Shown: positions 1 to 9,141, numbered from the stretch's first letter. The stretch: 64,000 nucleotides of DNA from Bernardetia sp. MNP-M8 (GCF_037126285.1 NZ_CP147012.1:3866676-3930675), one strand, 5' to 3'. Numbers and translations: made by a program. Notes: generated by a model from the letters alone, not told the origin.

Positions 1-104
1 TTTTATCTACTACAAACCTAAAGGCTTGCTTCTTAGCAAGTGAGCAATATGTATTCGGCTTGTAGCCGTGGTTTTTGTATTTGGTATTTTAAGTTGTACA
101 TTTT

Positions 105-128
105 TTTGATTTTCGTTAAAAAATCAAA
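105..128 (-). terminator. Hairpin downstream of trpS
   Basis: A 9-bp perfect stem (TTTGATTTT with AAAATCAAA) around a short loop lies just past the trpS stop codon, in a T/A-rich setting. It would act as an intrinsic terminator for trpS transcription on the minus strand. The first 100 bases also hold two small hairpins (CTTGCT/AGCAAG near 25-40 and CGGCT/AGCCG near 57-69) of unknown role. Confidence 0.45.
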
Positions 129-154
129 GCCATTTAATTTACCAGCATCTAACT

Positions 155-1126
155 TTACGCAAACCCCAACTGCTTCCTTACTTTCTGTAAAACTTCAAAA
201 GCTACTTTTCGTGCTTTTTCTTCACCTATTTTGAGTTTATTATCTAGTTCTTTTTCATCTGCCATTAGTTTATCAAAAGTAATTCTTTCGTTCTTATATT
301 TATCTAAGATAAGTTCTAAAAGAGCCTTTTTTGCATGTCCATAGCCATAATTTCCACCTGCATAATTTTGTTTCATTGTCTTCAAATCACTTTCAGAAGC
401 TAATAATTTATACAAAGAAAAGACATTACAAGTTTCGGTATCCTTTGGTTCTTCTAAAGGTGTACTGTCTGTTACGATAGACATAACTTGCTTTTTGAGC
501 TGCTTTTCAGGTAAGAAAATATCGACAATATTTCCATACGATTTACTCATTTTTCGCCCATCAGTCCCCGGAATTGTCATTATTTGTTCATCTACTTTCA
601 CTTCTGGCATCACAAAAATTTCTCCGTACTTATTATTAAAAGCTGAAGCAATATCTCTAGTAATTTCTAAATGTTGAATTTGGTCTTTTCCAACAGGAAC
701 AAACTCAGCATCATACATCAAAATATCAGCAGCCATCAAAACAGGATACGTAAAAAGACCTGCATTTACATCTGAAAGAGAATCTGATTTATCTTTGAAC
801 GAATGTGCATTGGCAAGCATTGGAAAAGGGGTAAAACACGATAAATGCCACGCAAGTTCGGTTACTTCTGGGATTCTTGACTGACGATAGAACGTATTTT
901 TTTCTATATCAAAACCAAAAGCCAGCCACGCAGCAGCAACAGCATTTGTATTTTGAATTCTCGTTTCGGCATCTTTTACCGTTGTGAGAGAGTGCAAGTC
1001 AGCAATAAAAAAATAAGAATCATTACCTGCTTTTTTTGAAAGCTCAATAGCTGGTAAGATTGCGCCCAAAAGATTTCCTAAATGTGGACGACCAGAAGAC
1101 TGAATACCTGTGAGAATACGGGACAT
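155..1126 (-). CDS. trpS: Tryptophanyl-tRNA synthetase
   Basis: Class I aminoacyl-tRNA synthetase that charges tRNA-Trp with tryptophan using ATP in the cytoplasm. The start is taken at 1126 (MSRILTGIQSSG), giving 323 residues, the usual size for bacterial TrpRS. A longer frame reaches 1228 but adds 34 residues that run through a repeat and have no homology-like character. The HIGH-type signature is seen as PHLGN (residues 14-18), after the typical TGIQSSG lead-in, and the KMSKS loop is intact (residues 192-196, GRKMSKSYGN). The tRNA-Trp specificity rests on the family pattern GTDGRKMSKS and overall length rather than on a structural check. It appears to be a single gene with a hairpin past its stop. 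All key motifs are present and no damage is visible. Confidence 0.96.
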   Translation of the reverse strand: MSRILTGIQSSGRPHLGNLLGAILPAIELSKKAGNDSYFFIADLHSLTTVKDAETRIQNTNAVAAAWLAFGFDIEKNTFYRQSRIPEVTELAWHLSCFTPFPMLANAHSFKDKSDSLSDVNAGLFTYPVLMAADILMYDAEFVPVGKDQIQHLEITRDIASAFNNKYGEIFVMPEVKVDEQIMTIPGTDGRKMSKSYGNIVDIFLPEKQLKKQVMSIVTDSTPLEEPKDTETCNVFSLYKLLASESDLKTMKQNYAGGNYGYGHAKKALLELILDKYKNERITFDKLMADEKELDNKLKIGEEKARKVAFEVLQKVRKQLGFA

Positions 1127-1202
1127 ATTGAATTGTGAATGATGAATTGTGAAGGATGAATGGAATAAAATAAAACCAAACACTATTTTTCGTTTTTCTG
1201 TC

Positions 1203-1226
1203 GTTGTTGGCGTTGCCACCAACAAC
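1203..1226. repeat. Short palindrome, family B variant
   Basis: GTTGTTGG and CCAACAAC form an 8-bp stem around a central TTG-CCA segment. It is a degenerate relative of the GTTGTCGGTG/CACCGACAAC palindromes found at 27480, 38639 and 42229. It lies about 80 bases upstream of the trpS start. Confidence 0.5.
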
Positions 1227-1311
1227 AATAGTTTACCTTACTTCAAAATTGAAAAAAAAGTTTCAAAAAGCCTAATTATTTACTTTTAAGAAAAATAAAA
1301 AGGATTTTTGC

Positions 1312-1698
1312 CTATCCAAAAAATACACCATACAAATATCTACCAGGTGAAAAAGTAAAAGCTCCTGCAATAATGAGCGCACCAAAATATAGTAAAATCA
1401 TTTTTCGTTTGTGGGATTTTACATCTCCTTTTTTAATGGCAAAATAAGCCGTTGGAACAGTATAAAGAACGACAAAACTAAAAATATGAATCCACCCAAA
1501 ATGATTGAAAACTGTAAATCCAATCGTTGCAGGCATAAAAAGAGTAATAATTGCTGTAAAAAGCATCAAAATCATATATATTCTTCCAAAAATTTTATGA
1601 ATTTGTGTCCCTTTTTTGATGAGTAAAAGAACTGTTCCGATAAAAAAACTAGGCACTACGGTAGCCAAATGAAGATACATGAGTTGTAAATAATCCAT
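1312..1698 (-). CDS. DUF2306-like small integral membrane protein
   Basis: A 128-residue protein with about four hydrophobic helices, starting MDYLQLMYLHLATVVPSF. Length, helix pattern and the sequence GTQIHKIFGRIYMILM followed by KSHKRKMILLYFGAL resemble the DUF2306 family of inner-membrane proteins, whose biochemical role is unknown to me. The conserved-looking histidines (H10, H34 and the HKRK region) sit at helix ends, as in that family. It stands alone on the minus strand, divergent from the lipoprotein gene at 1890. The family call is by pattern recall only. Confidence 0.6.
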   Translation of the reverse strand: MDYLQLMYLHLATVVPSFFIGTVLLLIKKGTQIHKIFGRIYMILMLFTAIITLFMPATIGFTVFNHFGWIHIFSFVVLYTVPTAYFAIKKGDVKSHKRKMILLYFGALIIAGAFTFSPGRYLYGVFFG

Positions 1699-1889
1699 AA
1701 GTAAGTAAGTTAGATTTGAGAAAAAAAATCAAAAGTATAAAATTTTATAATTACTATGTTACTTTTTCTAATCACTAAATTTTCCGTTATTTGAGCTTTC
1801 TAGCTAATAAAAGACATTAAAAAATTCTGTATCAGATGGATAAGTGATTTATTATCCCACATAAAATTTCAAAAAAATATTTCTAAATA

Positions 1890-3116
1890 ATGAAAACTAA
1901 CTCTTTATCTTCTTCATTTTTATCTTTCTTATCAAAATCGCCATTAGTAGCATCAATACTTTTTCTATTCTTTTTTTCTTGTAGTTCTGATAAAATGACA
2001 GATAGAGAAAAAGAAGATGAGTCAATTATTGAATGGCAAAGCACACAGACTCCTACTGATTCTCTTTCTCTTGCTCATGCAACTCAATTTCGTTCTTATG
2101 TATATCCAAATTTCAGAACTTTAGAAGTTTATGATAAAAATAAAAATTTACAACAGCGTTATCTATTGTACAAAGGAGAAACAAAACCAAAAACAAATTT
2201 TGAATATGATGTTGCTCTTCAAATTCCTTTAAAACGTATCGTGTCACGTTCCACAAAGTATGCGACTTTTATATCACTTTTAGAAAATGTAGATAATTTG
2301 GTAGGTTTTGTAGGTTCTCAGTATGTTTCGGATGAGCAAATTAGAAAAGGTTTGGATGCAGGAAAAATCAAAGAAGTTGGAAACGATGATGGTTCAGGAG
2401 TAAATTTTGAAGGTTTGCTTAGTTTAGAACCAGATGCCATTTTTACCTATGATGCCAGTTTGTATGGAGGAACAAGCGATACACAGCAAAAAATGAAAGA
2501 ATTGGGTTTGCCTATGATTATTTGTAATGAAACTTTAGAAAGCTCGCCACTTGCACAAGCTGAATGGATAAAATTCTTTGGTATTTTGTTTGAAAAAGAA
2601 GAAAAAGCAACCGAAATTTTCAATCAAGTAAAAAGCAATTATGATTCTCTAAAAAACCTGACAGCCAATCTAAAAGAAGACCAAAAACCAACACTTTTTT
2701 TTAATGCATGGTATAATGAAACTTGGTTTATGCCAAATGGAGATAGTTATGTAGCACAGTTTGCCAAAGATGCAGGAGCAATTTATTTATGGAATGACTT
2801 GGAAGGAACAGGTGCTTCTCCTTTAGCCATAGAGTCGGTTTATGAAAAAGCTCAGCAGGCAGATTATTGGTTTCATGCCAGTGATTGGAAGAATATGAAT
2901 CAGCTTATAAGTTCGGACAGACGTTTTGTATCTTTCAAGTCAGTCAAAAATAAAAAAATATTTAATCATAATAAAAGACAACTAAAAAGTGGTGGAAATG
3001 ACTATTTTGAGAGTGGAGTAGCTTTTCCAAACAAAATTTTGGAAGACTTTATCAAAATTTTGCATCCAGAATTAATCAAAAATAAAGAGCTTTATTTTTA
3101 TGAAAATTTGAAGTAA
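1890..3116 (+). CDS. Substrate-binding lipoprotein of a metal-chelate/cobalamin ABC transporter
   Basis: Predicted outer- or periplasm-facing lipoprotein of 408 residues. The N-terminus is basic and hydrophobic and ends in a lipobox FFFSC with the lipidated cysteine at residue 31. The rest has the two-lobed periplasmic binding fold of the BtuF/FhuD (TroA-like) class: a first lobe with IPLKRIVSRSTKYATFISLL and VDNLVGFVGS, the segment NFEGLLSLEPDAIFTYD typical of this class, a long linking helix around residues 225-250, and a second lobe ending GGNDYFESGVAFPNKILEDF. Such proteins capture siderophores, haem or B12. No permease or ATPase gene is next to it here, so the ligand cannot be assigned and the partners must be encoded elsewhere. 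Confidence 0.83.
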   Translation: MKTNSLSSSFLSFLSKSPLVASILFLFFFSCSSDKMTDREKEDESIIEWQSTQTPTDSLSLAHATQFRSYVYPNFRTLEVYDKNKNLQQRYLLYKGETKPKTNFEYDVALQIPLKRIVSRSTKYATFISLLENVDNLVGFVGSQYVSDEQIRKGLDAGKIKEVGNDDGSGVNFEGLLSLEPDAIFTYDASLYGGTSDTQQKMKELGLPMIICNETLESSPLAQAEWIKFFGILFEKEEKATEIFNQVKSNYDSLKNLTANLKEDQKPTLFFNAWYNETWFMPNGDSYVAQFAKDAGAIYLWNDLEGTGASPLAIESVYEKAQQADYWFHASDWKNMNQLISSDRRFVSFKSVKNKKIFNHNKRQLKSGGNDYFESGVAFPNKILEDFIKILHPELIKNKELYFYENLK

Positions 3117-3232
3117 ATTGGATAAAATACAAATTATCTAGCTATTAAAAAATAAAAATAATTTTGTTTTTTAATAATCTAAAAGTCGGTTTTTTGTGTA
3201 AAAACTGTCAAAAATCAGTAAGTAAAGCGACT

Positions 3233-3262
3233 TTTGATAGTGTTTTGCGCTTATTAAATTTG
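3233..3262 (+). promoter_or_regulatory. Bacteroidota-type promoter for the desaturase gene
   Basis: TTTG at 3233-3236 is followed after 18 bases by TAAATTTG at 3255-3262, an exact match to the TAnnTTTG -7 element of Bacteroidota primary sigma promoters. The predicted start of transcription is near 3270, which leaves a leader of about 120 bases before the ATG at 3390. Confidence 0.65.
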
Positions 3263-3389
3263 TATCTTGCAAGCCAAAATAAACACCACACACAAATACA
3301 CACAATTAAATAAATAATTTATCGGTTCAATTCTATGCTAATAATAAGCAATAGATTTCATAAAAAAACTGATACAAAAAAAATAGTTT

Positions 3390-4382
3390 ATGAGTAATAT
3401 TCTAACCCTTTCCCCTTCTCGTTTAGAAGTCATGCGCCATTTAGAAGGCTACGTGGATCAAATGACAAGTAAATTTTTACGTCCTATTGATGTAAACTGG
3501 CAGCCTTCCGATTTATTGCCTGATGCTTCTAAACTAGATTTTTTTGATAAAGTAAAAGATCTTCAAGAACGTGCTAGAGAACTATCTTATGATTTTTGGA
3601 TTGTTTTGATAGGCGATATGATAACAGAGGAAGCTCTTCCAACTTACGAATCTTGGTTGATGGATGTAGAAGGTGTACATCAAGGCGACAAAGAAAATCC
3701 GTGGTCAAAATGGGTAAGAGGCTGGACTGCAGAAGAAAATCGTCATGGAGATTTGCTCAATAAATACCTTTATTTATCAGGACGAGTAAACATGAAGCAG
3801 GTAGAAATTTCTACTCAACACTTAATTGCTGATGGTTTTGATATCGGAACTGCAACAGACCCTTATCGTAATTTTGTTTATACTTCATTTCAAGAATTAG
3901 CTACTAACATTTCACACAAACGAGTAGCTCAACTGGCAGGAACACATGATAATTCAGATTTAGAGAAAATGTGTAGTATGGTAGCTGCCGACGAATACCG
4001 TCATGCGTATGCGTATATGTCATTTGTAGAAAAGATTTTGGAAGTTGATCCAAATGAAATGCTTTTTGCTTTTGAAGATATGATGCGTAAAAAAATTGTG
4101 ATGCCTGCTCATTATTTGAGAGAAATTGGTGGAAAAGTAGGCGAAACCTTCAAGCATTTTTCTGATTGCGCTCAACGTTTGGGTGTTTATACAGCAGAAG
4201 ATTATGTTGATATTATGGAAGTGCTAATCAAGAAATGGAATATCGAAAACTTGAAAGACCTTAATGAAACAGGCGAAAAAGCAAGAGATTATATTATGAA
4301 ACTTCCTGCTAGACTTTTACGTGTAGCTGAAAGAATGAAAACAGACACAAGTGCAGGATATAAATTTAAGTGGATAGATTAA
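3390..4382 (+). CDS. Soluble acyl-ACP desaturase (FAB2/stearoyl-ACP desaturase family)
   Basis: Di-iron desaturase that introduces a cis double bond into saturated acyl chains carried on acyl carrier protein, using oxygen and reduced ferredoxin, in the cytosol. The 330-residue length fits the plant-type soluble family. Both di-iron ligand motifs are visible: TAEENRHGD (E116xxH119) and AADEYRHAY (E202xxH205), each on a helix. The early glutamate ligand is probably in the DMITEEALPTYE segment around residue 80. The N-terminus LSPSRLEVMRHLEGYVDQ is typical of bacterial members. It has its own promoter and lies convergent with the next gene, with a strong hairpin between them. It probably adjusts membrane fluidity. 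The regiospecificity of the double bond cannot be read from sequence. Confidence 0.93.
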   Translation: MSNILTLSPSRLEVMRHLEGYVDQMTSKFLRPIDVNWQPSDLLPDASKLDFFDKVKDLQERARELSYDFWIVLIGDMITEEALPTYESWLMDVEGVHQGDKENPWSKWVRGWTAEENRHGDLLNKYLYLSGRVNMKQVEISTQHLIADGFDIGTATDPYRNFVYTSFQELATNISHKRVAQLAGTHDNSDLEKMCSMVAADEYRHAYAYMSFVEKILEVDPNEMLFAFEDMMRKKIVMPAHYLREIGGKVGETFKHFSDCAQRLGVYTAEDYVDIMEVLIKKWNIENLKDLNETGEKARDYIMKLPARLLRVAERMKTDTSAGYKFKWID

Positions 4383-4400
4383 AATCAATTATTAGTGATA

Positions 4401-4449
4401 AATGGTTAATTATAAATGAATGCAAGTAGTCCATTTATAATTAACCATT
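4401..4449. terminator. Bidirectional hairpin between convergent genes
   Basis: An 18-bp perfect inverted repeat (AATGGTTAATTATAAATG with its complement) with a 13-base loop lies between the convergent desaturase and MORN-protein genes. Its position suggests transcription termination in both directions. It lacks a long T tract and resembles other AT-rich palindromes in the window (31520-31600, 33465-33490), so it may equally be a dispersed repeat. Confidence 0.5.
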
Positions 4450-4454
4450 CACAA

Positions 4455-5219
4455 TTATTCATTACTTTCTTCTTCAAATTCTAGTTCTTTAATAGGTAGT
4501 TTGTTTTTCTTGGCAGTTTTTCGTTTTCCTCTTTTATAATAAAACCACTCGCCAGTTACTTTTCCCTCTTTATATTGACCTTCATATTTGGGTTTTCCTT
4601 CTTCATCATAGTGAATCCAATATCCAGTTTTTTTTCCTTCTTTATATACTCCTCTACTCATTACAATCCCGTTTTGATCATAGTATGTCCAAGAACCTTG
4701 TTTTTGTCCATCTTTGTATGTTCCTGATTGAATTGCACTTCCATCAGTAAAATATTCTTCTACTAACCCGTCTAATTGTCCTTTTGTATAAAAAACTCGT
4801 CTTGCAAGAGTTCCATCTTCATAAAAAGTTAGCCAAAGACCTTCATACGCACCATCACGATAAATACCTGTACGTTTTACTTGTCCATTTGGATAATAAA
4901 AAAAAGCTGAATCTTGTAACATTCCGTTTATCCATATTTCTTTTCGCTCTAGCTTTCCATCTGGTGAATAATACTTTGATGTTCCATTAAGTTTATTGTA
5001 TTGGTAGTTCTCAAAAGCCATTGTTGTTCCATCTGGATAATATAAGAACCAATATCCTTCTTTATTTCCTTTTACTTCTTTTCCCTCAGCTTTTAGTATT
5101 CCACTTTTATAAAACTCTTGCTTTTTTGATTGTGCAACAGAATTTTGTATAAAGCTAAATAATAAAAAAGCAAGTAAATACAGAGTTAAATATACATTTG
5201 AATAATACTTATTTTTCAT
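4455..5219 (-). CDS. Secreted MORN-repeat protein
   Basis: A 254-residue exported protein with an N-terminal signal peptide (hydrophobic YLTLYLLAFLLFSFIQNSVAQ, likely cleaved after AQ). The body consists of about eight tandem repeats of roughly 23 residues with the pattern G-x-W-x-x-Y-Y-x-x-G-x-x-x-x-x-G-x-Y-K-x-G, for example YKDGQKQGSWTYYDQNG and YKEGKKTGYWIHYDEEG. These are MORN_2/YwqK-like repeats, common in Bacteroidota secreted proteins. The C-terminus is charged (KRGKRKTAKKNK, then an acidic tail). Database annotation often calls these YwqK-family antitoxins, but nothing nearby looks like a cognate toxin and the signal peptide argues against a cytosolic antitoxin. The function is unknown. 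Confidence 0.82.
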   Translation of the reverse strand: MKNKYYSNVYLTLYLLAFLLFSFIQNSVAQSKKQEFYKSGILKAEGKEVKGNKEGYWFLYYPDGTTMAFENYQYNKLNGTSKYYSPDGKLERKEIWINGMLQDSAFFYYPNGQVKRTGIYRDGAYEGLWLTFYEDGTLARRVFYTKGQLDGLVEEYFTDGSAIQSGTYKDGQKQGSWTYYDQNGIVMSRGVYKEGKKTGYWIHYDEEGKPKYEGQYKEGKVTGEWFYYKRGKRKTAKKNKLPIKELEFEEESNE

Positions 5220-5420
5220 ATAATTTTGTTTAGATACTTATAGATAAAAGAGTTCTATCATCAAACCCAATTATCATACTACTTTTTTTGCTCTTGGTAA
5301 GACAAGCTACATAAATTTAAAATAAAAAAAGCAAAATAATCAAATCTCTTTTATGAATTCAATCAAACAAAGATTTTAGCTGTTTTTATATCTATTTTTA
5401 AGATTTAACTTCAATGTGGG

Positions 5421-5450
5421 TTTGATAAATCAAAAAAAATGTTATTTTTG
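5421..5450 (+). promoter_or_regulatory. Bacteroidota-type promoter for the propeller/SpoIIE gene
   Basis: TTTG at 5421-5424 and TATTTTTG at 5443-5450 are separated by 18 bases, the same geometry as the promoter at 3233. The start codon at 5509 is about 50 bases past the expected transcription start. Confidence 0.62.
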
Positions 5451-5508
5451 TGCTACTTACTATCAGATTATTTGCTCAAAATTGCACATTCTTTAGACTA
5501 CTTTCCCC

Positions 5509-8500
5509 TTGAAAAAATTACGAGAAAAATTACCAATTATCTCTTTTCTTAAAATTTACTTTCATCTTTTTACTGAGAATTTCTTTTCAAAATCTTTAGT
5601 AAAAGGCTTAGTCTTGATTTTGTTTCTCTGTGTTTCACCTATTGTTAATGCACAAAAGCAAAACAAACACATTCCTTTTGATCCTAACAAACAACTCTCC
5701 CAATTCTTAATAGACGTTTGGGATAGTGAAAAAGGATTGCCTTCTGGAACACTTCTACAACTCATCCAAACAAAAGATGGTTATTTATGGATAGGAAGTT
5801 ATGATGGACTTTTGCGTTTTGATGGAAATAGTTTTGACTTATACACCAAAAATACAAACGACGTTTTTAAGACAAATAATATTACTCGTTTGGCAGAAAG
5901 CCAAGACAGTACACTATGGATAGGAACACAAGGAAGTGGACTGGTCAGTTACAAAAATGGAGTTTTTAAATCACATGGTTTAGAAAAACAATACATTGAA
6001 GCAATTCATATTTTAGATAATAGTGATTCAGTTTATATTGGTACTCGTTCAAGTGGTTTGTTAGTTTATGATATAAAAAAAGAAAAAATTTTACCTCTTT
6101 TTTCAAAAGAATTGTCTTCTGAATCCATTTATGATATTTTAGAATATCCTAGAGGTAAATTTTGGTTAGCTACAAGGAACCAAGGCGTGCTAATTTTGGA
6201 AAATAACCAATTACTAAAAGTAGCTTCTGAATTAGAAAATACCCGTACATTAAAATTATATTTAGACAGTAAGAAAAGAGTTTGGGCAGGAACATATCAA
6301 GGAATTTTAAGGTATAAAAATGATAAATTTATCAGACAATTTCCAAAACTAGCTGAAGAGCGAATTCATGATATGAGGTTTGATCCAGCAGGTAATTTTT
6401 GGATTGTTACTCGTAATAATATTTATCGTCATAATGTTCTGACAGAGGAATTAGAACTTCTTACCACCGATACAGGAGAAGCATTTGATGATGTGCGTTC
6501 AGTTTGGTTAGATCAAGAAGATGATTTATGGATTCCCACAGCTAGACACGGACTGTGTCGTTTGCGTGATGGAAAATTTATTAATTATACTGTTCGTGAA
6601 GGACTTGCTTATCCTTCTGTAAACTCGGTTGGTGTTTATAATAATACAGATGTTTTGGTCGGGACAAGTAACGGAACAATTCATCGAATAAATTCTAATC
6701 AAAATAAAGTGTTTGATTATCCATTAAAAACAAATATTACTGGACAAGAAATATTCAATATCCGTCAAGATAGCGAAGGAATCGTTTGGATAGTTACTTA
6801 TGACGGTCTATTAAGGAAAGATATTAATGGAAACGAAAAATTATTTACTACAAAAGATGGGCTTCCAACTAATATTTTGCGACTTACCTATCAAGATTCA
6901 AAAGGTCGTTTTTGGATAGGAACACGAGGAGAAGGATTGGTAGAGTACAAAAAAGACAAGAAAACGGGTCAAGATAGTTTTTCAAAAATTGGTTTAGAAA
7001 GAGGTTTTACTCCTGACTTTGTGATGGCAATAACAGAAGATAATAATGGAAATCTTTTAGTAGGAACAAATAATGGAGGATTAGCTGTAGAAAATGGAAA
7101 TAAATTTGATTTGTTCTCTACTGAAAATGGATTGCCTACTAATCTTATCTTTAATATTTATTGTGATAAACAGAATATAGTTTGGTTGGCTACTAATGCT
7201 GGTTTGGTGCGTTGGAAAGATGAAAAAGCATTTGTTTTTGATGGCTCAAACGGTTTGCCAAACGAAACTATTTTTGATATTGTAGAAGATGAGAAAGGAT
7301 ATTTTTGGTTTTCTTCTAATAGAGGAGTGCTACGCATAAATAAAAATGAACTCAATTCTTTAGCCAATGGAGAAGATATAGACTTAAACTGGACACAATA
7401 CGACAAAAATGATGGTATGCGTTCCGAACAATGTAAGGGGGCAACGCAATCAATTATTTCTCCTCAAGGAATAATTTGGATTCCTACTAACAATGGTATT
7501 TTACACATCAATCCTAATTTTTTACCTATTAATTCTCGTCGTCCTCCTGTATATGTACAGAAAGTTTTTTTAGATGATGAGTTTTTTTTAGAACCTTTAA
7601 AAGTAATTGTAAAACCTGAGCAACAGCGTGTCATTATTGATTTTACAGCTCTTAGTTTTCGTGCGCCTGAAAAAGTAAAGTTCAAATACCGATTAGAAGG
7701 CTTTGATAAAGAGTGGGTAGTAGCAAAAAATAATAAAAGAGAAGCAATTTATACCAATCTTCCTAACGGAACATACAATTTTCAAGTGATTGCAGCTAAT
7801 AATGATGGCGTTTGGAACAATGAGGGTGCAAGTGTAAAAGTTGTTGTTAGACCTCATATTTATGAAACACCTTGGTTTATTGGATTGATAGTTCTCTTAG
7901 CAGGAGGAGGTATTTGGGGAGTAGTAGCTGCAAGAACAAAGAGAATCAAGATGAAAGCTGAAGAGTTAGAAAGGATTGTTAAATTACGTACTGCCGAACT
8001 TCGATCTAGTAATGAAGAACTGATTACTCAGCAGCAAGTAGTAGATGAAAGAAATCTTCTTATCGAAAAACAAAATCATAATATCATTTCTAGTATTAAT
8101 TATGCCAAACGTATTCAATTAGCAATGCTTCCTACGCTAGAACAAGTGGAAGAACTTTTACCTGAATCTTTTATATTATTTTTGCCTAGAGATATAGTTT
8201 CAGGAGATTTTTATTGGATAGAAAAACAAAGCGAAAAAATAGTTATAGCTACTGTGGATTGTACAGGACATGGTGTACCAGGAGCATTTATGTCTTTGAT
8301 AGGAAATGATTTACTCAATAAAGTAATTCAAGACTATTCTATTACACAACCTAGTCTTATTCTTAATGTTCTTAATGAAGAAATAAGTAATATCTTAAGA
8401 CAACGAGAAACAGATAATCGTGATGGAATGGATATGAATATTTGGACATGGAATCAGAAAGCTCATACAGTAGAATTTGCTGGGGCTAAAAACCCATTGA

Positions 8501-8844
8501 TTTATATCAAAAACGGAGAGTTACACGAAATAAAGGCTGATAAACTTTCGATAGGTGGGAATTATTCTGATAAGGAAAGCATAAAATATACAAATCACAC
8601 TATCAAAATTGACTCTCCGACTGTATTATATACATTTTCTGATGGTTATCAAGACCAATTTGGAGGAGAACAAGATAGAAAGTTTATGAAAGGTAAATTG
8701 AAAAAACTATTATTAGAAATTTATCAGCTACCTATGAAAGAGCAATATCAAATCTTAAAAGATACATTTGAAGAATGGAAAGGTAATTACTCACAAGTCG
8801 ATGATGTTTTGATTATAGGAGTTAAAATAGATGTAGACATTTAG
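5509..8844 (+). CDS. Beta-propeller sensor with SpoIIE/PP2C phosphatase output
   Basis: A 1111-residue one-protein sensor. The start is TTG at 5509, followed by a basic N-terminus and a signal/anchor segment (LVKGLVLILFLCVSPIVNAQ). Residues ~55-690 form two Reg_prop propellers built of repeats such as DSTLWIGTQGSGL, DSEGIVWIVTYDGL and DKQNIVWLATNAGL. Residues ~710-780 are a Y_Y_Y domain (VKFKYRLEGFDKEWV). One membrane helix follows near 786-808, then a coiled coil (ELERIVKLRTAELRSSNEELITQQ), then a SpoIIE-type PP2C phosphatase from ~875 with metal-binding signatures SGDFYWIE, VDCTGHGVPGAFMSLIGND and YTFSDGYQDQFGG. Such phosphatases normally dephosphorylate anti-sigma-factor antagonists or other Ser/Thr targets in response to an external ligand. 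The usual histidine kinase output of Reg_prop proteins is replaced here by the phosphatase. The stimulus is unknown. Confidence 0.9.
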   Translation: MKKLREKLPIISFLKIYFHLFTENFFSKSLVKGLVLILFLCVSPIVNAQKQNKHIPFDPNKQLSQFLIDVWDSEKGLPSGTLLQLIQTKDGYLWIGSYDGLLRFDGNSFDLYTKNTNDVFKTNNITRLAESQDSTLWIGTQGSGLVSYKNGVFKSHGLEKQYIEAIHILDNSDSVYIGTRSSGLLVYDIKKEKILPLFSKELSSESIYDILEYPRGKFWLATRNQGVLILENNQLLKVASELENTRTLKLYLDSKKRVWAGTYQGILRYKNDKFIRQFPKLAEERIHDMRFDPAGNFWIVTRNNIYRHNVLTEELELLTTDTGEAFDDVRSVWLDQEDDLWIPTARHGLCRLRDGKFINYTVREGLAYPSVNSVGVYNNTDVLVGTSNGTIHRINSNQNKVFDYPLKTNITGQEIFNIRQDSEGIVWIVTYDGLLRKDINGNEKLFTTKDGLPTNILRLTYQDSKGRFWIGTRGEGLVEYKKDKKTGQDSFSKIGLERGFTPDFVMAITEDNNGNLLVGTNNGGLAVENGNKFDLFSTENGLPTNLIFNIYCDKQNIVWLATNAGLVRWKDEKAFVFDGSNGLPNETIFDIVEDEKGYFWFSSNRGVLRINKNELNSLANGEDIDLNWTQYDKNDGMRSEQCKGATQSIISPQGIIWIPTNNGILHINPNFLPINSRRPPVYVQKVFLDDEFFLEPLKVIVKPEQQRVIIDFTALSFRAPEKVKFKYRLEGFDKEWVVAKNNKREAIYTNLPNGTYNFQVIAANNDGVWNNEGASVKVVVRPHIYETPWFIGLIVLLAGGGIWGVVAARTKRIKMKAEELERIVKLRTAELRSSNEELITQQQVVDERNLLIEKQNHNIISSINYAKRIQLAMLPTLEQVEELLPESFILFLPRDIVSGDFYWIEKQSEKIVIATVDCTGHGVPGAFMSLIGNDLLNKVIQDYSITQPSLILNVLNEEISNILRQRETDNRDGMDMNIWTWNQKAHTVEFAGAKNPLIYIKNGELHEIKADKLSIGGNYSDKESIKYTNHTIKIDSPTVLYTFSDGYQDQFGGEQDRKFMKGKLKKLLLEIYQLPMKEQYQILKDTFEEWKGNYSQVDDVLIIGVKIDVDI

Positions 8845-8872
8845 TACAGTGTAACATAAGGTTATTTGTGTT

Positions 8873-8942
8873 TCACCATCCTCGGGGAGGAAACTGACAA
8901 TGGCAGAATTATAAATTGAACACGGTTTTAATCCTGTTTTAC
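8873..8942. repeat. Composite palindromic repeat (B+A), degenerate copy
   Basis: This segment contains a decayed family B palindrome (CCTCGGGGAGG region), the linker AATGGCAGAATTATAAATTG, and a family A palindrome (AACACGGTTTTAATCCTGTT at 8919-8938). The same order and linker occur, in reverse orientation and better preserved, at 42192-42255. It sits between two signalling genes and disrupts neither. Confidence 0.65.
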
Positions 8943-9141
8943 AGACTGTATTTAGATTATGAGTTGCGCAAAACCTATGTTTCACTCTAATCACAGTACA
9001 CAAAAGTTAGTTTTCAAACTTATCTTGAAATCAAAAAAAAAGAGTTATTTTAAATAAAAATCACAGAAGTGTTTTTTTTTTCATAAATTAAAGACAAATA
9101 TTGGATAACCGTATTTTTTTTATCTGTAAAGCTGGTCGTTG

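Noticed and set aside
40-234. 64-codon frame at the window start
   Set aside because: It overlaps the end of trpS on the other strand, contains small hairpins and lacks any domain; trpS is a clear gene.
5700-7500. Nucleotide tandem repeats in the propeller gene
   Set aside because: The similarity is only at protein level (Reg_prop blades) and the DNA of the repeats has diverged.
8791-9003. 70-codon minus-strand frame between the two large signalling genes
   Set aside because: It overlaps the end of the SpoIIE gene and runs through a composite palindromic repeat; cysteine-rich composition is a by-product of the repeat.
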